Source of the DNA: Mechercharimyces sp. CAU 1602 | Lineage (GTDB): Bacteria; Bacillota; Bacilli; Thermoactinomycetales; JANTPT01 | NCBI RefSeq assembly: GCF_024753565.1 | Contig: NZ_JANTPT010000001.1 | Location: forward strand, 1,026,513-1,090,512 | Length of the DNA stretch: 64,000 nt | Reading direction: 5' to 3' | Program-made: the position numbers and the translations under genes | The notes under the pieces: model-generated | What the model was told of the DNA's origin: nothing | The model's input: only the letters and a program-made list of their open reading frames with translations | Database searches by the model: none | In this document: in pieces, positions 35,310 to 44,500 of the stretch | Layout: every line of letters starts with the position of its first letter | Numbering within the stretch: position 1 is the stretch's first letter

Positions 35310-36424
35310 GATGTTTTTCTCCCTTCACTTTCAACTGGATAAAAATGAAGAGGTCCATCCCAATGAGGTAGTCTACTTGGTTTATTCTCTTGATAAAGAT
35401 AAAGTACGTAGACAACATGACCCTGTTCGCGCAGGAAATGCAAATGAGAAGCGATTTCTTCCTCCCAATACGATGTGACAAAGAAAATCGTCTGTGCGAC
35501 ATTATTCTCACTGACCAACTTGTATAACAACTCAGATCCTTTTGTAAGCGGCAAGGGTAGCACTCCCCCTAGGAGATGGTGAATCTGAGAGTAATGCTGC
35601 TCACCACTGCCAATCGGTGTGTGGAGCACCGACCTTCCTTGCCACATTAAATTGGTGAGGATGCCGTAACGAAGACCTTTATGTTGCGCCTGTTGACACA
35701 GAGTAGCGACAAGCCGACATGCCTCATCCACTATTTCGAGGCGAACTCCTGCTATACTCTTGGTTTGTGTTTGACCGTTTATAACGAAAGTAATAGAAGC
35801 ATCACTGGTTGTTTCCCATTGTTTTACCATCCATTCCCCGGTACGAGCCGATGCTGCCCAATGGATGGAGGTATAGGCATCGCTCTGTTGATAGGGACGG
35901 ATCCCATATAAGCGAGCTGGATCCTCATTGTACCAGCGCTTCACACTTACTTCTCCCATCCAATCAGAGAGGGGTAAGGGGATGTGTGTGTGAAGTAATC
36001 TAGGTTTAACTGTGATCTTAGGGATTGTATCAATGTGTAACCGTTCACTTTTCCAACCTAACCCATCACTTAAATCAACAGTTAGAGAGGTTAAGCGATG
36101 TACTCCGCGCTGATAACAAGTAAAAGCAATCTTGCGCCTCACCTTTTGGCGAGGCAGTAGGTGGGTAGAAAAGAACACCGTTCTCTCTTTTTTATCTTCC
36201 GACATGCCACGAGGAAGCACGAGACTTACATTTATCCATGGAATTGGTAATATAGAATGATTTTCTACTACTACCCATACAACAGTAGATTCTCCTTCTA
36301 TCTTTTCTGCCTCCTCTACTTCTACCCAACTGTTCACTTTCATAGGTACCCACTTGAGCCAAGCAGTGGAGTAGAGAGCTGCACCGCCAAATAAAAGAAG
36401 GATTGAAAGGATGACTGCGATCAT
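35306..36424 (-). CDS. DUF58 family protein
   Basis: 372 residues: two N-terminal hydrophobic stretches, a beta domain, then the DUF58 core with DPARLYGIRPYQQSDAYTSIHWAASARTG. The fold is related to von Willebrand type A domains and functions with MoxR ATPases. Four-base overlaps on both sides. Confidence 0.85.
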   Translation of the reverse strand: MIAVILSILLLFGGAALYSTAWLKWVPMKVNSWVEVEEAEKIEGESTVVWVVVENHSILPIPWINVSLVLPRGMSEDKKERTVFFSTHLLPRQKVRRKIAFTCYQRGVHRLTSLTVDLSDGLGWKSERLHIDTIPKITVKPRLLHTHIPLPLSDWMGEVSVKRWYNEDPARLYGIRPYQQSDAYTSIHWAASARTGEWMVKQWETTSDASITFVINGQTQTKSIAGVRLEIVDEACRLVATLCQQAQHKGLRYGILTNLMWQGRSVLHTPIGSGEQHYSQIHHLLGGVLPLPLTKGSELLYKLVSENNVAQTIFFVTSYWEEEIASHLHFLREQGHVVYVLYLYQENKPSRLPHWDGPLHFYPVESEGRKTS

Positions 36425-37380
36425 GAAGCAGGTGCACCTTGTTCATTTTCAACTGGTGCAGTTACCTCATTGATCACACGTTCGATGATCTCTTGAGGGG
36501 TAACTTTTTGCATACGCACAGCAGGGTCAAGTACCAGACGATGGGCTAAGACGGGTTTAGCTACCTCCTTTAAATCGTCGGGGAGAACGTAGTTACGCCC
36601 ACGAATAGCGGCTTGAGCTTGGGCTGCACGTCCTAATGCAATTAACCCACGCGGTGAAACCCCTAGGGAAACACCTTCCATCTTCCGTGTATGTCGCACA
36701 AGATGGAGCATATACAATTCAACATCACTACTAAAGGTTACCTCTTTAATAGCAGCTTGGACTTGTAAAATTTCTTCTGACGTCACGACAGGTGCTGTCT
36801 TTAATTTTTCTCGCTCATGAGATAAATGGAAAATTGAACGTTCTTCCTCTAAGGAAGGATATCCTAGAGAAAATTTCATAAAAAAGCGATCCAATTGCGC
36901 TTCCGGTAAAGGAAACGTCCCCTGAGACTCGATCGGATTTTGAGTCGCAATCACAAAAAATGGGGGACGGAGGGGATATGTATGTCCATCTACAGTAATC
37001 TGGCCTTCGGCCATCGCTTCTAATAAAGCTGACTGCGAACGCGGAATCGCACGATTGATCTCATCGACTAAGATCACCTGATGAAAGAGGGGCCCTTTTT
37101 GAAATTGAAATTGTTGCTTATGCTGATTATAAATGGTGCTTCCTGTTATGTCCGATGGGAGTAAATCAGGAGTACATTGAATACGGGCAAAAGTGGAGCC
37201 AATACTAACGGCTAAACTTTTCGCCAGTTCGGTTTTTCCGGTTCCCGGCATATCTTCTAACAGGACATGTCCACCTGCATATAGAGCTACCAGTAATCGC
37301 TCCACCGACTTTTCTTGCCCTACAATCGTACGAGATACTGATGTTCGCAGCTTTTCAGTTACATGAGAAATAATACTCAC
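36421..37380 (-). CDS. MoxR family AAA+ ATPase
   Basis: 320 residues with Walker A MPGTGKT (44-50), Walker B ILVDEINR, sensor ATQNPIESQGTFPLPEAQLDRF. MoxR proteins act as chaperones that activate partner complexes. The GTG at 37380 follows AGGAGG by seven bases and is preferred over the longer frame. First gene of the operon. Confidence 0.9.
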   Translation of the reverse strand: MSIISHVTEKLRTSVSRTIVGQEKSVERLLVALYAGGHVLLEDMPGTGKTELAKSLAVSIGSTFARIQCTPDLLPSDITGSTIYNQHKQQFQFQKGPLFHQVILVDEINRAIPRSQSALLEAMAEGQITVDGHTYPLRPPFFVIATQNPIESQGTFPLPEAQLDRFFMKFSLGYPSLEEERSIFHLSHEREKLKTAPVVTSEEILQVQAAIKEVTFSSDVELYMLHLVRHTRKMEGVSLGVSPRGLIALGRAAQAQAAIRGRNYVLPDDLKEVAKPVLAHRLVLDPAVRMQKVTPQEIIERVINEVTAPVENEQGAPAS

Positions 37381-37503
37381 TAGAAAACCTCCTATGATCA
37401 TGTAATAATAATGATGCATGATTTCCATTATAACGAAAAGTAGATAAATAGTATAGTGAGGCTGTTAAAAATGGATAAATGGGGGAATATAGTATAGTGT
37501 CAC

Positions 37504-37531
37504 TTGCAAAACAACCATATTATGATACAAT
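37504..37531 (+). promoter_or_regulatory. Promoter of ohrR-ohr
   Basis: TTGCAA (37504-37509), 16 bases, TACAAT (37526-37531). The -10 lies inside the OhrR operator. Confidence 0.65.
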
Positions 37532-37553
37532 TAAATTGTGCACAATTTAATTG
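37526..37553. promoter_or_regulatory. OhrR operator
   Basis: TACAATTAAATTGT followed by GC and ACAATTTAATTG: two imperfect copies of the AT-rich palindrome known as the Bacillus OhrR operator. It covers the -10, so peroxide-free OhrR would repress its own operon. Confidence 0.85.
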
Positions 37554-38024
37554 AGAGGAGGGGGAGTTCGAGTAGAGTCACAAGTTCCAGTACGATTACA
37601 GCAACAACTTTGCTTTACCGTGTATGCTACTGCACGCGAAATGCAAAAATTGTATCGTCCCTTATTGGATGAACTAGGAATTACTTACCCTCAGTATTTA
37701 GCTCTCCTTATTTTATGGGATGTAAAGTCATGTACTGTCAAACAACTGGGTGAATGGATGTATCTTGATTCTGGTACACTTACACCGATGTTAAAAAGAA
37801 TGGAAGAAGCAGATTTGGTTAAGCGCGAGCGTACATCTGCGGATGAGCGGGTAGTCATGGTGCGTCTCACTCCGAAAGGGGCAGATTTGGAAAAAAAAGC
37901 AGCTTGTATTCCAGAAACGCTTCAACAATCGCTCCAGACAGAGAACCAAGATTATGCGGATCTTCTTTGTTCGCTCCAAGATCTACTACAATTGTTGCAT
38001 CAACAAAACAGAAGAAATAAATAG
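37551..38024 (+). CDS. ohrR: MarR-type organic peroxide repressor OhrR
   Basis: Homologous to Bacillus OhrR along its length: QQLCFTVYATAREM holds the peroxide-sensing Cys, then DELGITYPQYLALL, and the winged helix YLDSGTLTPMLKRMEEADLV. The frame has no ordinary start behind its ribosome binding site: GAGAGGAGGGGG at 37553-37564 is followed by GTTCGAGTAGAG, while the only TTG (37551) lies ahead of that site. The true start may be a rare codon such as GTA or GTT. Co-transcribed with ohr 14 bases downstream. Confidence 0.85.
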   Translation: MRGGGVRVESQVPVRLQQQLCFTVYATAREMQKLYRPLLDELGITYPQYLALLILWDVKSCTVKQLGEWMYLDSGTLTPMLKRMEEADLVKRERTSADERVVMVRLTPKGADLEKKAACIPETLQQSLQTENQDYADLLCSLQDLLQLLHQQNRRNK

Positions 38025-38038
38025 GAGGAATATAAATC

Positions 38039-38458
38039 ATGGAAGCTTTGTATACTGCAACAGCAACAGCGCAAGGTGGTCGCAACGGAAAAGTAACTTC
38101 ATCCGATGGGATTTTAAATTTGGATGTTCGCATGCCGAAGGGTTTAGGTGGATCAGGAGAAGAAGCGACAAATCCGGAACAACTTTTTGCCGCTGGTTAT
38201 TCTGCTTGTTTCGATAGTGCGCTCAACTTGGTGGCACGTCAACAAAAAGCGAAGGTAGAAACCAAAGTAACCACTCATGTAAGTATTGGCAAAGATACTG
38301 ACGGTGGTTTTGCATTATCCGCCAATATGGAAGTAAGCATCACAGGGGTCGAACAAGCTGAGGCTGAGAAACTAGTAGAAATGGCCCACCAAGTGTGTCC
38401 ATATTCAAAAGCAACACGCGGCAATATGGATGTCACTTTCGATGTTAGTGCCTCCTAA
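38039..38458 (+). CDS. ohr: Organic hydroperoxide resistance protein
   Basis: Ohr/OsmC fold thiol peroxidase reducing organic hydroperoxides. Both active cysteines are present: C57 (YSACFDSAL) and C120 (HQVCPYSKAT). 139 residues. It is controlled by the adjacent OhrR, and the GGAGGAA site gives a clear ATG. Confidence 0.95.
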   Translation: MEALYTATATAQGGRNGKVTSSDGILNLDVRMPKGLGGSGEEATNPEQLFAAGYSACFDSALNLVARQQKAKVETKVTTHVSIGKDTDGGFALSANMEVSITGVEQAEAEKLVEMAHQVCPYSKATRGNMDVTFDVSAS

Positions 38459-38480
38459 TCCAATTAATGTTTGATATTAG

Positions 38481-38523
38481 AACAGGGATAGGAATTCTCT
38501 ATTTGAGATTCTTATCCCTGTTT
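38481..38523. terminator. Bidirectional terminator between ohr and the recombinase
   Basis: AACAGGGATAGGAATTCTC pairs imperfectly with GAGATTCTTATCCCTGTTT. Confidence 0.75.
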
Positions 38524-38524
38524 A

Positions 38525-39607
38525 TTACGTCCATTGATCTAAGCGATCTAATGCTTCGTCTTTTTCTGAGTTGATGACATGTGTATAGATCTGAGTGGTT
38601 TGAATACTGGAATGGCCTAAGATTTCCTGAACTACCCGCAAGTTTTCTCCATTGGAGAGAAGGAGAGTAGCTAATGTATGGCGCAGTTTATGGGGAGATA
38701 TATTGGATGACTTAGGGGGCAATTGTGCCTCTCGTACGTATTTTTGCAGCGCTTCATTTACTCCCTTACGTCCTAATCGTGTTCGGTTCTTATTAAGAAA
38801 TAAAGCGTCGGAACTATCTTTAGCTATAGGTCGATGCTGGAGATAGTGGCTCAAAGCGGACTCTGCTGTCTGGTTTAATTTGAGTACGCGCTCTTTTCCT
38901 CCTTTCCCCAATACAAATATATGTACGTTATTGTGATCTCGCTGTACATTATTTAGATTAAGGCCTACCAGTTCTGATACACGCATCCCTGTATTTAATA
39001 GCATAAGCAACATCGCACGATCACGATATTCGTGCCAATTACTCTTACGCAATTTCTTTTTCCCATGATAGGTAGCGATAGCTTCAATCAGACGTAGCGC
39101 TTCCTCGCGGGTGAGGAATACAGGGACTCGTTTCTTCGAACGTGAGCGTAAACTGGCATCCTCGTATTCTTCCATTGGATCTTTATCTAACGCACCCAGT
39201 TTAACCAGATAGCGAAAGAGAGAGCGTAGTGAGGCGCGTTTTCGCTGTTTACCCGCATACGTATTTTCACGGTAATGTTTCCGCTCGATCCATTTGCGTT
39301 CCACTTCTCCGGTAATAGGATCTTCCCTCCTCAATTGTATCTGAATCACACGTTCATAACCATTTTCAATATGACGGAAGAAGCGCTTAATGGTTATGGG
39401 ACGTATTTCTTCGAGAGCGATCCCTTTTTCTTTAAGGTAGTCGAAAAATAAAGCAAAATCATACGCATAGTTAGAAATCGTTTGCTGAGAGCGGTCTGCG
39501 CTAATCATTTCTAAGAAAAATTCCTGCACGTCTTCTGGAAACCCCAATACCAGTCGATTAATGCTAGGGGATAGTTTTCGCGAAAAGGGATAATCTGTTG
39601 TAGCCAT
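38525..39607 (-). CDS. XerC/D-type tyrosine recombinase
   Basis: 360 residues. N-terminal SAM-like DNA-binding domain (about 25-155) with a basic insertion around GEVERKWIERKHYRENTYAGKQRKR. Catalytic domain with R in TGMRVSELV, HKLRHTLAT, GHSS and the nucleophile Tyr in TTQIYTHV. All catalytic residues are present. It stands alone with no other phage gene nearby and is longer than XerC/D (about 300), so it is probably a family-specific chromosomal recombinase or remnant-independent integrase. Confidence 0.85.
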   Translation of the reverse strand: MATTDYPFSRKLSPSINRLVLGFPEDVQEFFLEMISADRSQQTISNYAYDFALFFDYLKEKGIALEEIRPITIKRFFRHIENGYERVIQIQLRREDPITGEVERKWIERKHYRENTYAGKQRKRASLRSLFRYLVKLGALDKDPMEEYEDASLRSRSKKRVPVFLTREEALRLIEAIATYHGKKKLRKSNWHEYRDRAMLLMLLNTGMRVSELVGLNLNNVQRDHNNVHIFVLGKGGKERVLKLNQTAESALSHYLQHRPIAKDSSDALFLNKNRTRLGRKGVNEALQKYVREAQLPPKSSNISPHKLRHTLATLLLSNGENLRVVQEILGHSSIQTTQIYTHVINSEKDEALDRLDQWT

Positions 39608-39741
39608 CGATTCTCTCCTTGTTTTGTAACGTTGTTCAACCTATTTATACCATGATTAGGAGGGAAAATCACCTCCTTTTTCATAACTAACCCCCTTTTT
39701 GCCAACACTAAGAAGGAGATTCCAGTAGAGAGGGGCAAGGA

Positions 39742-41343
39742 ATGAATTTACTTGAAAAGATTCTTCACAAGGCGATCGATCGCCGTACTTTTCTCAAAGC
39801 AACGAGCTTGTATGCGATGATGTCTCTGGGGGCAACCATTTTACACCCCCCTGCTATACTAGCTCAGAAGCGTTCACTCATTCCTTATTTCTCTACATAT
39901 CCTTTTTCAGTAGGCGTCGCCTCTGGAGATCCACTGCCAGACGGTATCATTATTTGGACTCGTCTTATAATGGATCGTGAATCTATGGAACGTTTACGTT
40001 CCCATCCATTGGATGTGCATTGGGAAGTAGCGGAAGATAAGCGATTTAAACGAATTGTGCATGCGGGCACCACAGTAGCCCGGCCTGATCTTCATTATGC
40101 GGTACATGTGGATGTACGCGGATTAAAAGCGAATCGAGAATACTACTATCGCTTTTTAGCTGGGAATGAACAAAGTCCAATCGGGAGAACGAAAACAGCT
40201 CCCGCTGCAGAGGAAATGCCTTCTGCGCTTTCATTTGCCTTTGCTTCTTGTCAAAATTACGAGCATGGATACTATACTGCCTTTGATCATATGGCACGGG
40301 AAGAGCTTGATTTTGTCCTGCATTTGGGAGACTATATTTACGAATATGGAGCAAATCAATTAGTGGCACCACGAGAGGGTAAAGCTCGAAAACACTCGGG
40401 AGGAAAATGTAAAACACTTAGTGATTATCGCAAACGATATACTCAATATCGCCAAGACCCCTATCTGCAAAAAGCACATGCCCTTTTCCCATGGATAGTA
40501 GTCTGGGATGATCATGAAGTAGAAAACAACTATGCAAGCGATATTCCGCAACGAGGATCACGGCGTTCGTTCTTACTAAAAAGAAAGGCAGCCTATCAAG
40601 CTTACTACGAAAATATGCCGATCCGTCTGTTTTCAGAGCCCCAAGGAGACACGATGCGAATTTATCGTAGCTTTACCTATGGGAGATTAGCTCAATTTTA
40701 TCTGTTAGATACGCGTCAATATCGAGATGATCAAAAGCCAGGGGATGGATGGAGATCCCTAGATTCTATTCCGCAGGATGGACGAACATTGTTAGGCAAC
40801 GAACAGGAACGGTGGCTATTTAAAGAGTTGAAAAGTTCATCCGCCCAGTGGAATGTATTAGCTCAGCAAGTCTTTTTCTCGCAATATATCCGATTAAAGC
40901 AGGGAAAACGAAGAGTTAATACTGATTCTTGGGATGGATATCCGGATGCGCGCAAGCGTTTAATAGAGTATATGTCGAATGAGAAAGTAAATAATCCTGT
41001 TGTATTGACTGGAGATGTTCATTCCAACTGGGTTAGTGATATTAAAGAAGACTTCAAAGATGCCAATGCAGCCATTATAGCTACTGAATTTGTTGGCACA
41101 TCAATAACTTCAGAAGGGGATGGCAGTGAAACCCTATCACAGGTAGAGAAGATCAAGAAAGAGAACCCTCATTTACTTTACTGTAATAACCAGCGTGGAT
41201 ATGTCCGTTGTCAATTGACGGAACAATCATGGCAGACCGATTTTCGCATTGTTCCGTATGTGAGTAAACCTTATGCTCCGATCCATACGCATGCTCGTTA
41301 TATTATAAATGCAGGAAAAGCAGGGGCGAAACGACAAAAATAA
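39742..41343 (+). CDS. phoD: PhoD-type alkaline phosphatase/phosphodiesterase, Tat-exported
   Basis: 533 residues. The twin-arginine signal DRRTFLK (R14, R15) and a hydrophobic stretch end near ALAQ around residue 42. SVGVASGDPLPDGIIIWTRL is the N-terminal domain mark; LHLGDYIYEYG, WDDHEVENNY and LTGDVHSNW are metal-site motifs of the Ca/Fe enzyme. It releases phosphate from phosphodiesters such as teichoic acids. The neighbouring polyol-phosphate polymer locus is consistent with that. Confidence 0.92.
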   Translation: MNLLEKILHKAIDRRTFLKATSLYAMMSLGATILHPPAILAQKRSLIPYFSTYPFSVGVASGDPLPDGIIIWTRLIMDRESMERLRSHPLDVHWEVAEDKRFKRIVHAGTTVARPDLHYAVHVDVRGLKANREYYYRFLAGNEQSPIGRTKTAPAAEEMPSALSFAFASCQNYEHGYYTAFDHMAREELDFVLHLGDYIYEYGANQLVAPREGKARKHSGGKCKTLSDYRKRYTQYRQDPYLQKAHALFPWIVVWDDHEVENNYASDIPQRGSRRSFLLKRKAAYQAYYENMPIRLFSEPQGDTMRIYRSFTYGRLAQFYLLDTRQYRDDQKPGDGWRSLDSIPQDGRTLLGNEQERWLFKELKSSSAQWNVLAQQVFFSQYIRLKQGKRRVNTDSWDGYPDARKRLIEYMSNEKVNNPVVLTGDVHSNWVSDIKEDFKDANAAIIATEFVGTSITSEGDGSETLSQVEKIKKENPHLLYCNNQRGYVRCQLTEQSWQTDFRIVPYVSKPYAPIHTHARYIINAGKAGAKRQK

Positions 41344-41374
41344 AACAGAGCGCAGGCGGCTCTGTTTTATTTTT
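41341..41374. terminator. Bidirectional terminator after phoD
   Basis: TAAAACAGAGC (41341-41351) pairs with GCTCTGTTTTA (41359-41369), followed by TTTTT. The phoD stop codon lies in the left arm. Confidence 0.85.
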
Positions 41375-42692
41375 GTGGAGGTGATACATTCCAGATATGG
41401 TTATAAAAATAAGTTACTTGCTTCTGAGCAACAGGCATTTGATTTTCATGACTATAAAAGATATCGCGTACTCGGGCTCGCTCTGATTGCATTGGGTCAT
41501 TACCTTCTGCTATCTCAATGAGAGATTGCATAAATGCTGCAAAAGTAGTAGGACGTGAACCAGGAGTAACTTCAAAGTAATCGAAGTACATCTCATTAGA
41601 CTGTTGCAAATATACCTCTAAGTCATAGCAGAAGAATAACACTGGGCGATCGAGTAATAAATAGTCGGTGTAACAACTAGAGTAATCTGTGACAAGAATA
41701 TCCGTATACTTGAGCAACATTTGTGGATCTATACCCTCTTGACTCACATCATGCACATGGCGCAGTGTGGGGATTTCTCCTCGGCTATACATGTGTCGCT
41801 TAATAACAAACTTATAGCCGTACTCCTCACAAAACTGATCTAGCTCCTCTAAATCCATAATTACGCTCAGGTCCGCATCCAATTTACCAAAACGGCGGTG
41901 GGTTGGCATATACGTAATTACCTTATTCTCTTTTATCCATGATGGGACTGCTTCATCTTCATTCGAATTTATATAGAAGACATCATTTCGTGCTTGACCG
42001 AGAGGGAGGACATTATCCGCCGAAGTTAAAAATGTTTCTGGATAGTATGATGAAACAGCATCACTAGTCGAAATCACATAATTTTCCTTGGCTACTTGCG
42101 TTTTTACTACAGGACTCTTAATGAAGCGAATAAGAGGGCGTTTATCATGTAATGCTTTGTAAGTAAACGTGTTTTTGTTCGCCCCCCATACTTTTTTTAG
42201 TCCAACACCATGCCAAGTATTGATTGAGGTGGCCCCTCCCAATAAGTAACGATTAAAATCATCATGAATGGAGTGTGAATGTATAAACGTTCGTGCTCGC
42301 AACTGATAATAAATACCTTTTAATGAATGATAGTGATATGCTTCAATTCCTTCATTTTGTAAAGACTCCACGACATCTTTTTTCTTTAATACCCAGATAC
42401 AGCGAAAACGCGAGTCAGTGTTCATGTGCAAAAAGAGATATTTAGGGTTACCTCGATATCCACCCCCATTTTCAGCACCAAAAACAATAAGTTTGTTATC
42501 ACGTGGAAAAAGGCGAGCCAAGTTATATATCGTTACTCCTACATACCGTCTTGTCCATACTTTAAGCAGGCGTATCACTTTTCGTATCTTTGGACTTAAA
42601 ATAATTCCCATCATCATTCCCAGTACCCATCCGATCAGGAGGAACAGAAGCGATGTATTATTGTGTAACTCCCACATAATCGATGTCACCAT
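41367..42692 (-). CDS. CDP-glycerol/ribitol poly(polyol phosphate) transferase family protein
   Basis: 441 residues. One N-terminal membrane helix (about 14-34), then the TagB/TagF-type GT-B fold: STWHGVGLKKVWG, ITYMPTHRRFG and the acceptor-site DILVTDYSSCYTDYLLLDRPV. These enzymes transfer polyol-phosphate from CDP-polyol to teichoic-type polymers on the inner membrane face. The next upstream genes make a CDP-activated polyol, so ribitol or glycerol phosphate is the likely unit. The ATG at 42692 has a tight AAGG site; 42677 is an alternative. Confidence 0.85.
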   Translation of the reverse strand: MVTSIMWELHNNTSLLFLLIGWVLGMMMGIILSPKIRKVIRLLKVWTRRYVGVTIYNLARLFPRDNKLIVFGAENGGGYRGNPKYLFLHMNTDSRFRCIWVLKKKDVVESLQNEGIEAYHYHSLKGIYYQLRARTFIHSHSIHDDFNRYLLGGATSINTWHGVGLKKVWGANKNTFTYKALHDKRPLIRFIKSPVVKTQVAKENYVISTSDAVSSYYPETFLTSADNVLPLGQARNDVFYINSNEDEAVPSWIKENKVITYMPTHRRFGKLDADLSVIMDLEELDQFCEEYGYKFVIKRHMYSRGEIPTLRHVHDVSQEGIDPQMLLKYTDILVTDYSSCYTDYLLLDRPVLFFCYDLEVYLQQSNEMYFDYFEVTPGSRPTTFAAFMQSLIEIAEGNDPMQSERARVRDIFYSHENQMPVAQKQVTYFYNHIWNVSPPQK

Positions 42693-42732
42693 CCTTTTTC
42701 ATATAAGTATAACTTCACCAACCTGCATAATA

Positions 42733-42768
42733 TGAAGGAGGAGGCCGTCCGTCACGGACGTCCTCCTA
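42733..42768. terminator. GC-rich hairpin between the transferase and SDR genes
   Basis: CGTCCGT and ACGGACG form the inner stem, with AGGAGGA and TCCTCCT outside. There is no T tract, so attenuation rather than full termination is possible. Confidence 0.5.
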
Positions 42769-42798
42769 CCATAAGTAGTAACTCATATTGTATATTTT

Positions 42799-43506
42799 TT
42801 ATCTTACTTGTGTTGCTTTACGGATAACTATGTTTTGTCCATCAAGACAAACGCCGTTGTCAGAGAGAAGGTTATCTACTACACCAGCCACATGTTCTGG
42901 CTGCATAATTTTAGATTGGTCTTCATCAGGTGCGAGAGCACGGCGAAGATCGGTTGCACATCTTCCTGGAGAAACACAATAAACCCGAATCCCATATTCC
43001 GCTAGCTCTTCGGAAAGGGTATGAGACATGCTGATCAATGCAGCCTTTGATGAAGAATAAGAGAGCCAACCCGGGCGTGCACTCATCCCTGCGGTCGAAG
43101 CTACGTTTAGGATGCTTCCGCCGTTCTTTTTCATGTATTTGACTGCTTCACGGGTAATCATGAAGACAGAATGGACGTTAATACGATAGGTTAACTCCCA
43201 GTTGTCTAAAGTGGTTTCTAATAAAGACTTGGGATCAGCATAGCCTGCTACATTGAGAAGATAATCGATCGAACCATATCTTTCCCCAATCTGAGTGATA
43301 ATCTGTTGGATTTCTTCGAAATGGGCCAGATCAACACTATATAGTTCGATGTTTTTCTCCGGATTCATTAATGCCTTTGTTTCTTCTAACCCTTCACCGT
43401 TTCGTGCGATTAAAATCACATTCTCAATATCTTCTCGCTGACTCATCTGTAGAGCGATCGCACGACCAATACCACGACTCGCTCCAGTAATAATACACGT
43501 TCTCAC
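42799..43506 (-). CDS. SDR-family oxidoreductase, probable CDP-polyol precursor reductase
   Basis: 235 residues of classical short-chain dehydrogenase: TGASRGIG (residues 7-14), NVAGYAD, a catalytic serine followed by YSSSKAA with Tyr and Lys. One base separates it from the cytidylyltransferase, as in the two halves of Haemophilus Bcs1, which makes CDP-ribitol from ribulose 5-phosphate. The reductase role for ribulose 5-phosphate is inferred from this pairing. Confidence 0.8.
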   Translation of the reverse strand: MRTCIITGASRGIGRAIALQMSQREDIENVILIARNGEGLEETKALMNPEKNIELYSVDLAHFEEIQQIITQIGERYGSIDYLLNVAGYADPKSLLETTLDNWELTYRINVHSVFMITREAVKYMKKNGGSILNVASTAGMSARPGWLSYSSSKAALISMSHTLSEELAEYGIRVYCVSPGRCATDLRRALAPDEDQSKIMQPEHVAGVVDNLLSDNGVCLDGQNIVIRKATQVR

Positions 43507-43507
43507 C

Positions 43508-44194
43508 TTATTCGCCTCCTAAAATATATTCCTTATAGATGACTTCTCCGATTTTTTGATCAATCGGTCTCGTAATCTTGATGTTGTACTCTGTTCCTGG
43601 CATTACCTTAACTTGTCCCTTTTGATAGTGGAAAAATAAGCTTACATCTTCTGTGAATGAAGATCCATCCGTGATAGCTTGCCGATGGGAGGCTAAAAGC
43701 TGATCCCGATTAAACTTTTGTGGAAGCTGTATGTTAATGAGTTCGTTCCGATCCAAGTTCTTTTCAATATACTCTTTACCTTGTAAAACCGTAAAGGGAA
43801 TTTCAAACCCATATGTGGCATTTTCGTCTGGACATTGAATTAGCGCTTCTATTTCTTCTACCAAGACAAAAGGACGTACAGCCTCATGAATGATCACAGA
43901 TGGGGAACTTGTTTCCGCCAAAGCTTTATGTACTGAGTCTTGACGAGTGGAACCACCTTCAATCACGCGAATTGATTTGGCAAAAGAATGACGTGAAATC
44001 ATCTCTTTCGTCTGTTCAATATAGGCATGTGGAGAGGGTATAATAATTTCCCGAATCGCATCAATACGGTCAGCCTTTTCCAAAACATGAATGATCATTG
44101 GTTTTCCACCAATTTGCAAGAACTGCTTTGGAGTATTTACTTTCATTCTCGTACCGATTCCGCCTGCAAGCAAGATCATGGATACGTTTTTCAC
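43508..44194 (-). CDS. IspD/TarI-like cytidylyltransferase
   Basis: 228 residues of CTP-dependent nucleotidyltransferase: LLAGGIGTRMKVNTPKQFLQIGGKPMI at the N-terminus and HEAVRPFV, QLPQKFNRDQLL, FTEDVSLF. The family includes IspD (isoprenoid) and TarI/Bcs1 (ribitol 5-phosphate). Pairing with an SDR and a polyol-phosphate transferase favours the ribitol activity. Confidence 0.82.
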   Translation of the reverse strand: MKNVSMILLAGGIGTRMKVNTPKQFLQIGGKPMIIHVLEKADRIDAIREIIIPSPHAYIEQTKEMISRHSFAKSIRVIEGGSTRQDSVHKALAETSSPSVIIHEAVRPFVLVEEIEALIQCPDENATYGFEIPFTVLQGKEYIEKNLDRNELINIQLPQKFNRDQLLASHRQAITDGSSFTEDVSLFFHYQKGQVKVMPGTEYNIKITRPIDQKIGEVIYKEYILGGE

Positions 44195-44416
44195 TAGACT
44201 GCACCTCTTTTTTGTGTGATTTGATTTCTAATATCAAGGTGATTCGTGTTGATTTTCTTATAATTACCCATTTAGAAACCACTCAACTCAACTTTATTCA
44301 CCAGACGTCCTTACTATCTTACCAAGAATCGGGCGCAATGAAAACTATTTTTCCTGGTTACGCTAGGGAATATACTTTGCTTCACATTGATGATCAATAG
44401 GAGTTAAAAATTCACC

Positions 44417-44446
44417 ATTGACTAATGTGGTCAATTGGAGTATCAT
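44417..44446 (+). promoter_or_regulatory. Promoter and probable operator of the TetR-ABC operon
   Basis: TTGACT (44418-44423), 17 bases, TATCAT (44441-44446). The spacer holds a perfect inverted repeat, ATTGAC (44417-44422) and GTCAAT (44430-44435), which fits TetR self-control. The rest of the 306-base gap back to 44195 contains no gene. Confidence 0.65.
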
Positions 44447-44500
44447 GGAATTAAATTTGAAAATCATCGCAATATTAGAACTGAAGGATGGGCTACTCAT

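Noticed and set aside
38525-39607. Considered as the integrase of a prophage
   Set aside because: No phage structural or regulatory gene, attachment repeat or tRNA target is next to it; it looks like a stand-alone recombinase.
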